Source of the DNA: Glandiceps talaboti | Taxonomy: Eukaryota; Hemichordata; Enteropneusta; Spengelidae | DNA: 64,000 nt | Reading direction: 5' to 3' | NCBI RefSeq assembly: GCF_964340395.1 | Contig: NC_135552.1 | Coordinates: 13,409,694 to 13,473,693 of the forward strand | Part shown: positions 58,705-64,000 of the stretch, piece after piece | Position numbering within the stretch: the first letter of the stretch is position 1 | Layout: each line of letters begins with the position of its first letter | Notes under the pieces: generated by a model | Told to the model about the DNA's origin: nothing | Database searches by the model: none | What the model saw: the letters and a program-made list of their open reading frames with translations, nothing else | Translations under genes and position numbers: made by a program

Positions 58705-60454
58705 TTCACAACAAAATTGTTGAGAGGATCTTGAAAAGATTAATAGTTTGAGTATGCCAATATTTCGTATCATAGTACACTTAAATTTAATATGTTGTTG
58801 TTGCCTGTTTATTTCTATAGTTTAGCTATTTTAAAACTTAAGTTGAGAAAAAAATTATTAGCAGAGATATTCATGGAGAGATAGCTAACCTGTCCAAACA
58901 TGCCATTGAGTGCTGCTGGGCATTCTGTATATTTTATTGACAGAAATCAAAACTACTGTGAATGATCAGTACAGTATAGCCTGTTACTTATAACAGGTAC
59001 CGTACGGTATTATGTGGTGACTTTATATACTATTCAATTAAAGAACTCTTGACTGTGGAGTTCATACAAGTTATAAAAGTCTATTAGAATTTTGAAAGTA
59101 CCAAGAAACATTATACTAATTTATACATTGAAATCAAAAGATAGACTTGTCTTACAGAAATAAAATCATTCACACTGACAATTAACACAGATTTTATATT
59201 AATTGTTAATACATTTTTAATTAAGTGTACTTTAGAAGTGTTAATCATTTCCCCCCACATAATGGTGATAAATTGGTCTACTCTGTGTTTTTTCTTGGCA
59301 TGATAGTGCATATGGCAGAATTTCAAGACAAATCATTGTCATTTGACTCACTCAAAGTATACCTATGGGTATATTCACAATCAAGGTTACTGTCTACAGG
59401 TATTGTTTTCCTATGGCTGCCACCAGACAAAATCCAGTAGGTAGTTTAGTCATTAAATTCTAACATTAAAGTGCCATTTGACAACAAAGGGGGTAAAAGA
59501 CATAAAATTGTAAACACTAGATTGTTGACTTGGAGCTCCATTTCCAAGTCAATTGGTAGAGTTGTGTTAGGGTGAGGTTTTTTTTTTTTTTGTTTCTCAT
59601 CTCCAATGGAATAGTCAGGTGGGGCGGGCGGGCGAAATAAAAAAAAAAGGGGGCAAGAAAAAAAAATCTGTATTTTTCCAGTTGTATTCTCTCTCCTTTC
59701 TGTCCTGTCAGTCTCTCTACAACTTCTTTTCTCTTTTCTTTATTGAATTCCTTGTTACAAGTCTCTTTCCTTCATTTTAGCAAGGTTGACAAGTCTGTAG
59801 AATAACTTTGTAAGAAGATGAATACTTATCATCCTGATGGGTGTAAATCTGTAGCCATGAACTATTGTGTGATTTTATCAGGAGTACTAATACATTCGTC
59901 CTATTAATCAAAGTGGCATTGCCATCGCTAACAATTTTTTCAAGTTATCCAATTTGAACTTCAGTGTGTAACTTTTTGAAACACTTACATGATGATTGTC
60001 ATCAGTGTGCGAGATGAATTTTCATTTATATAAATCATTACTTCTATGAAACATTTTTTCTTCAGTGTAAACTTGTCAAAATAATCCACCAGATAACATG
60101 TAAACATTTCTAGAACTCAGAATTCCTTTGGGATTTACTGTTTAAAAGTAATTAAAAGTAATAATGTAAACATCGGAATCATGCATGTCATGGATCATGA
60201 AACGCTATGGAGTCGATCATTTCCCCGATGATACAACTGATTTAAAGCTAAAACCTGGTCAAGAAATTAGGAATGCAGTATGACTTTTACCAATTTTAAG
60301 CATAATTTTGAAAATGATGGAAATATTCTGAGCTATTATTACATTGCAGCAAAATGTACTGCGCGACAGTATTAATTTCGAGCCCTGTCCCTCATCAAAC
60401 CTCAACGGCTTCAGCCATGATGAAAGACACATGCCGCTCTGATGTAACAAAGGG

Positions 60455-60500
60455 GGTGGGTGGGTGGGTGGGTGGGTGGGAGGGTGGGGGGGGGGGGGGG
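60455..60500. repeat. (GGGT)n and G-run
   Basis: GGGTGGGT repeats grade into a 14-base G run. This is another potential G-quadruplex. Confidence 0.85.
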
Positions 60501-62210
60501 TAGACGGCAGTGTTCTGCCAAGGTTTCCAACAAATGGGGACAAAGGCCCCTTGGTTGCAAAAAGTGGTGTCATTTGACAGGGAGTGGGGTCAATTATTAT
60601 TGTCTATGAAATATTCATATAAATTATCTGAGACCACTGTAGAGATACTGTGGTCTGAGATATTCCATTACGTATAGACCATTACCTAACTACATAAAAA
60701 AAATCCATTCATAATAACAGTTCCCAGTAAGCTATTTTTTGAAAATTGTGTACTACACATTACATCTTAATAAAAGAAGGCAATTAAGATTATGTAATTT
60801 TAAGTCATTTCTACAGAATATATTATATATTGTTTAGAAAGATTGGACAGCCAGGTAGTCACAATTTTTAATCTGAATATCAATGAATAGCAGTGCTCAA
60901 ATTTTTAATTCCCTTTTTTTCTGACAAGGACAAAGAACTTCAAAATAAGTCACAGTGAACATATGATTGTCAAGAATAAAAACTTGGAGAAATCCTAAAC
61001 TTGTAACCACTTGTTTCATTTTTGAAATTGTTAGTACACTGCTGTGTTTATCATTCCCTCTTCAAATTCATGACATTTTGAAGAAAAAAAATCCCTGACT
61101 TTAAAAAGTACCAAAGGTGAACGAAAAACTTACAAATAATAGTCAAACAAACTTTGAAATAGTTTATTTTTTATCAATTAACCGTTACTGGCTGTGTATC
61201 ATGATTTGGTCCTGCTATATCAAATGACAGCATAGTTACATACCGTAAATTTGATACGGAAAGCTGACATTAGGTGTCCTTGACAGTCAGAACTTGAATC
61301 TTTAACTAAAACTACGTCAAACTACGTCAACAACGTCAAAGTTGGGATGCTCTGTAAATGCCACATTAATTTTTTTCTGATTTGTACAACAAGTTCGTTC
61401 TTCATGTGTGACCGTCTATAGTGGCCATGCCAGTGATTACGCATTGATTCAGTGCCCAACATTCACATGTGTCACTGTCAACATCATGCAACAAGATCCC
61501 CTAACACAGCTTTTTCGGAATCAAAATACACATGTACTCATTTAATTTAACCCATCCACAAATGAAAATCACAACCTGTCCCATAAATTTGGTTTACTCA
61601 GGCTTCTGAGCTGTGGCAGATATAATAGATGTTCCGCGTTCCGGTAGCAAGTTCAGTGTTTCGCACACGTCAGTGAGTAGGTCAGAGGTCACGACAGTGA
61701 CGATAGACAAAACATGTGACGAGAGACGTCCATTTCGACGTCTCATCTACTCCCTCTAATGTTTCAATTTGTAAATAAAGTTTATCAAAGTTGATCTTTT
61801 TGTGGCATTTTTTTATGTTAACAACAGAACAACGCGTTGTCACTGTATCTTATATGATGTCAACAAAACTTTCCCATACGCAGTCAGTGGGTTGACGTCG
61901 AGTCAGAGCCTGGCCTGGTCCGGCCGTGGACTTAGATAATTTTGATATCTGCCGTAAAATGAATTTGCCAAAGCGACGCAAGGTGGGAAAATTATTGCGT
62001 CATTTGTAATTTTAGGGGGCCAATGTCGCAAGGTCGTGGCCTCGGCAGAACTGGTCTAAGACGCCATGAGGAACCTTACAATTTTGCTGTGCTCAGGGGT
62101 CGGTCGGAAATAAAAAAACTTTTTTTTTTCTGATGTCGGAGCTGCAAATTAGGGTCGGTCGGGAGATGAGAAACAGAAAAATAAAAAGGGCCGCCCTTAC
62201 TTTCATGAGA

Positions 62211-62345
62211 TGGGTTAGTCCATTTGTCAACAAAATAGGGACATTTGGGTTGAGGTGGGCTAGTCCATTCATCAACACAGTAGGGAAGGTTAGGTTGAGA
62301 TGGATTAATCCATTTCTCGACAAAATAAGGATGGTCAGCTTGAAT
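62211..62345. repeat. 45-bp tandem repeat, three copies
   Basis: TGGGTTAGTCCATT-type starts at 62211, 62256 and 62301 give an exact 45-bp period. Because 45 is a multiple of 3, both strands stay open (RWxxPFxxxI on +). Two GGGTCGGTCGG boxes precede it. Confidence 0.8.
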
Positions 62346-63327
62346 CCACTAGTTGTATAAATTTCCATTTTTCAAATTGAACAATCCTTGATAAAATGCT
62401 GAGGGACATTCAATTATGCATCTGTACCAAAGCATTTCACTTCAAGAGTGGCAGTTGTTGAGTTTTTGAAGTCCAGCCAACGCAATATTTTGTAACAGAG
62501 GGGATTCCCTTATCTGCAACAGGTGTTTTAGTTTTCATTTTGAATACACACTACTGTGAGACATACCAGTGATGGTGTTAGCATTGGATGTAGGATACCT
62601 TCATCACCTAGAATGGGTGAACCTAAGAACTGTATATATATGTATACTCCAATACATGTGTGGTGACTACAATATATTGTACTCTCAGTCTGTATTCTGT
62701 ATACATTGTAATGGGGCAACACTTGATATTGTTTACTACCTGATCTGATTAAGTCTGAAATGATTCACATTTCATCATGCCATATTCTTATAATCATCCT
62801 TTGCATCTCATGTTTTCTTACTGGTACATGTAACTTTTAAAGACAACTATACTCACAGATAATACAGTATATCAGCAAAGAACACTATTATACTATGTAA
62901 CAAGAAAAGGGGTAACAAATGTAAAAATATGTTTGGAAGTGAATCCCCAGTTATCGCTGTCAGCATCATCATCAGTGATATACTACATTGGGTTGTTGTC
63001 ATATATCTTAACCCATGAACATTCATTCTTGCAAGCACAGAGTCGACACGAAGAACAGTAAATAAAGCAAATCAAATCCACTTTTAATATCAGATTGCTA
63101 ACCAGATTGCAGTCTATAATCTTACCTGTGAGTGCTACAATCTTCTAAGTTTCTTATAAAGGAGAGCATAGTGGAGCTTTCTTTTGGTACCCAAAACTAT
63201 TGTTTGTAAGGTATGGAGGTAAGCTTACTGTTACATGTTAAATAGAAAGACAATAGGAATGTGTGACGAAGTATTTTATACATGTATATAGTATGGTATA
63301 CACTGTGTCGCAGTATACAAAAATGTA

Positions 63328-63690
63328 GAGCCAATACTAGCTATTCTATGCTTTGCTGTGTATTGTTTCCATGCAAACTATTGTGTTCTCAAAAAAACCA
63401 TGTTTCTACTTTTGTAAATGGGACTTTAGGTCTTCAACGTAAAGTTGTGGAAGGAGCGACTTGCACCGAGAAACACAACAATGATTCAACTGGGTTGAAG
63501 CATAGAGCCAATACTGGTAATGCTTTGCTGTGTATTGTTTCCATGCAAACTATTGTGTTCTTGAAAGAAAACCTGTTTCTACTTTTAGACCATTAAATGT
63601 ACACTTGTAAAGGGGACTTTAGGTCTTCAATGTAATGTTTTGGAAGACGCAACTTGCATGTAGAAAAACACAACAGTGATTCAGCATAAT
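63328..63690. repeat. Tandem duplication of about 180 bp
   Basis: AGAGCCAATACT, ATGCTTTGCTGTGTATTGTT, CCATGCAAACTATTGTGTTC, GGGACTTTAGGTCTTCAA and the following AACACAACA blocks occur twice in the same order, starting at 63329 and 63505. Confidence 0.85.
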
Positions 63691-64000
63691 GTGACCAGGT
63701 AATGTCAAGACACAATGGAGTATTGTTCTTTGGACTTTTCTATAGCATACGCCAAGACAATGGAAAAAAGTATTCAAAGCTTTGAAAATAGCTTGAAATT
63801 CATCAACTCAAATTTTATGCATTTTGAAAAAAAGATCGATGCATAGAACTCTCCTGGTAACAGAGGGGAGGAATATATCTATAGTTTGTGATTTGTTATT
63901 CTGTAACATCAATGGGGATCCATTGTGTTTGTCTTGAGAATGCACAAAGATTTTACCTTCCTTCCCAAAACACTTCTTCACAATTACGATAGAATTGAAA

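Larger units (their letters stand above)
54830..64000. other. Mostly unassigned interval
   Basis: No conserved gene is recognised. Contents: a 26-bp tandem duplication near 56787-56840, exon candidate 56979-57036, a TTAA MITE copy (58375-58704), a GGGT/G-run tract (60455-60500), a GC-richer patch with CpGs (61620-62060), a 45-bp repeat (62211-62345) and a terminal tandem duplication (63328-63690). Confidence 0.5.

Noticed and set aside
62093-62368. Both-strand open frames with 15-residue repeats
   Set aside because: The 45-bp tandem repeat keeps frames open on both strands; no start/stop or splice context supports coding.

Overview
This is metazoan nuclear DNA: AT-rich, intron-rich, with vertebrate-like splice sites (GTAAGT donors, pyrimidine-tract/CAG acceptors), abundant microsatellites and many short palindromic transposons. 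Four genes are recognised by protein motifs: HIKESHI, MASTL (Greatwall kinase), an IL-17-family cytokine and SH3YL1. This set and the close similarity to vertebrate proteins suggest a marine invertebrate, most likely an invertebrate deuterostome (hemichordate or cephalochordate type). A lophotrochozoan cannot be excluded from the sequence alone.

Layout. 1-4652: 3' part of HIKESHI on the + strand (three exons; the short first exon is not visible and probably lies upstream). 4700-10084: gene-free, with minisatellites and decayed palindromic repeats. 10085-26727: MASTL on the - strand, 12 coding exons (23360 down to 10177) that join in frame to 1119 codons plus stop, with a probable 5'UTR exon ending at 26501. 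26728-31541: gene-free, dominated by GT, CTGT, CT and ATGT microsatellites and a foldback transposon. 31542-33346: IL-17 gene on the - strand, with a TATA box, a short 5'UTR exon, two coding exons and two kappaB-like sites upstream. 33480-44179: about 10.7 kb without a recognisable gene, rich in tetranucleotide arrays. 44180-54193: SH3YL1 on the - strand, seven coding exons plus an exon that supplies only the A of a split start codon; 393 codons. 54400-64000: mostly unassigned, with two weak + strand exon candidates.

The genes are functionally unrelated (heat-shock nuclear import, mitotic entry, cytokine signalling, membrane/actin adaptor), as expected of a eukaryotic neighbourhood rather than an operon.

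The most unusual structure is in MASTL. The last 33 nt of the exon encoding [10 protein letters not shown](R), together with its 5' splice site and 14 nt of intron, form the unit of a 47-bp tandem array. It has 34 copies (17464-19075) placed directly downstream of the authentic exon, so the gene carries 33 near-identical decoy splice donors. I also describe several small transposon families: TTAA-flanked, 9-bp-duplication foldback, and others with terminal inverted repeats.
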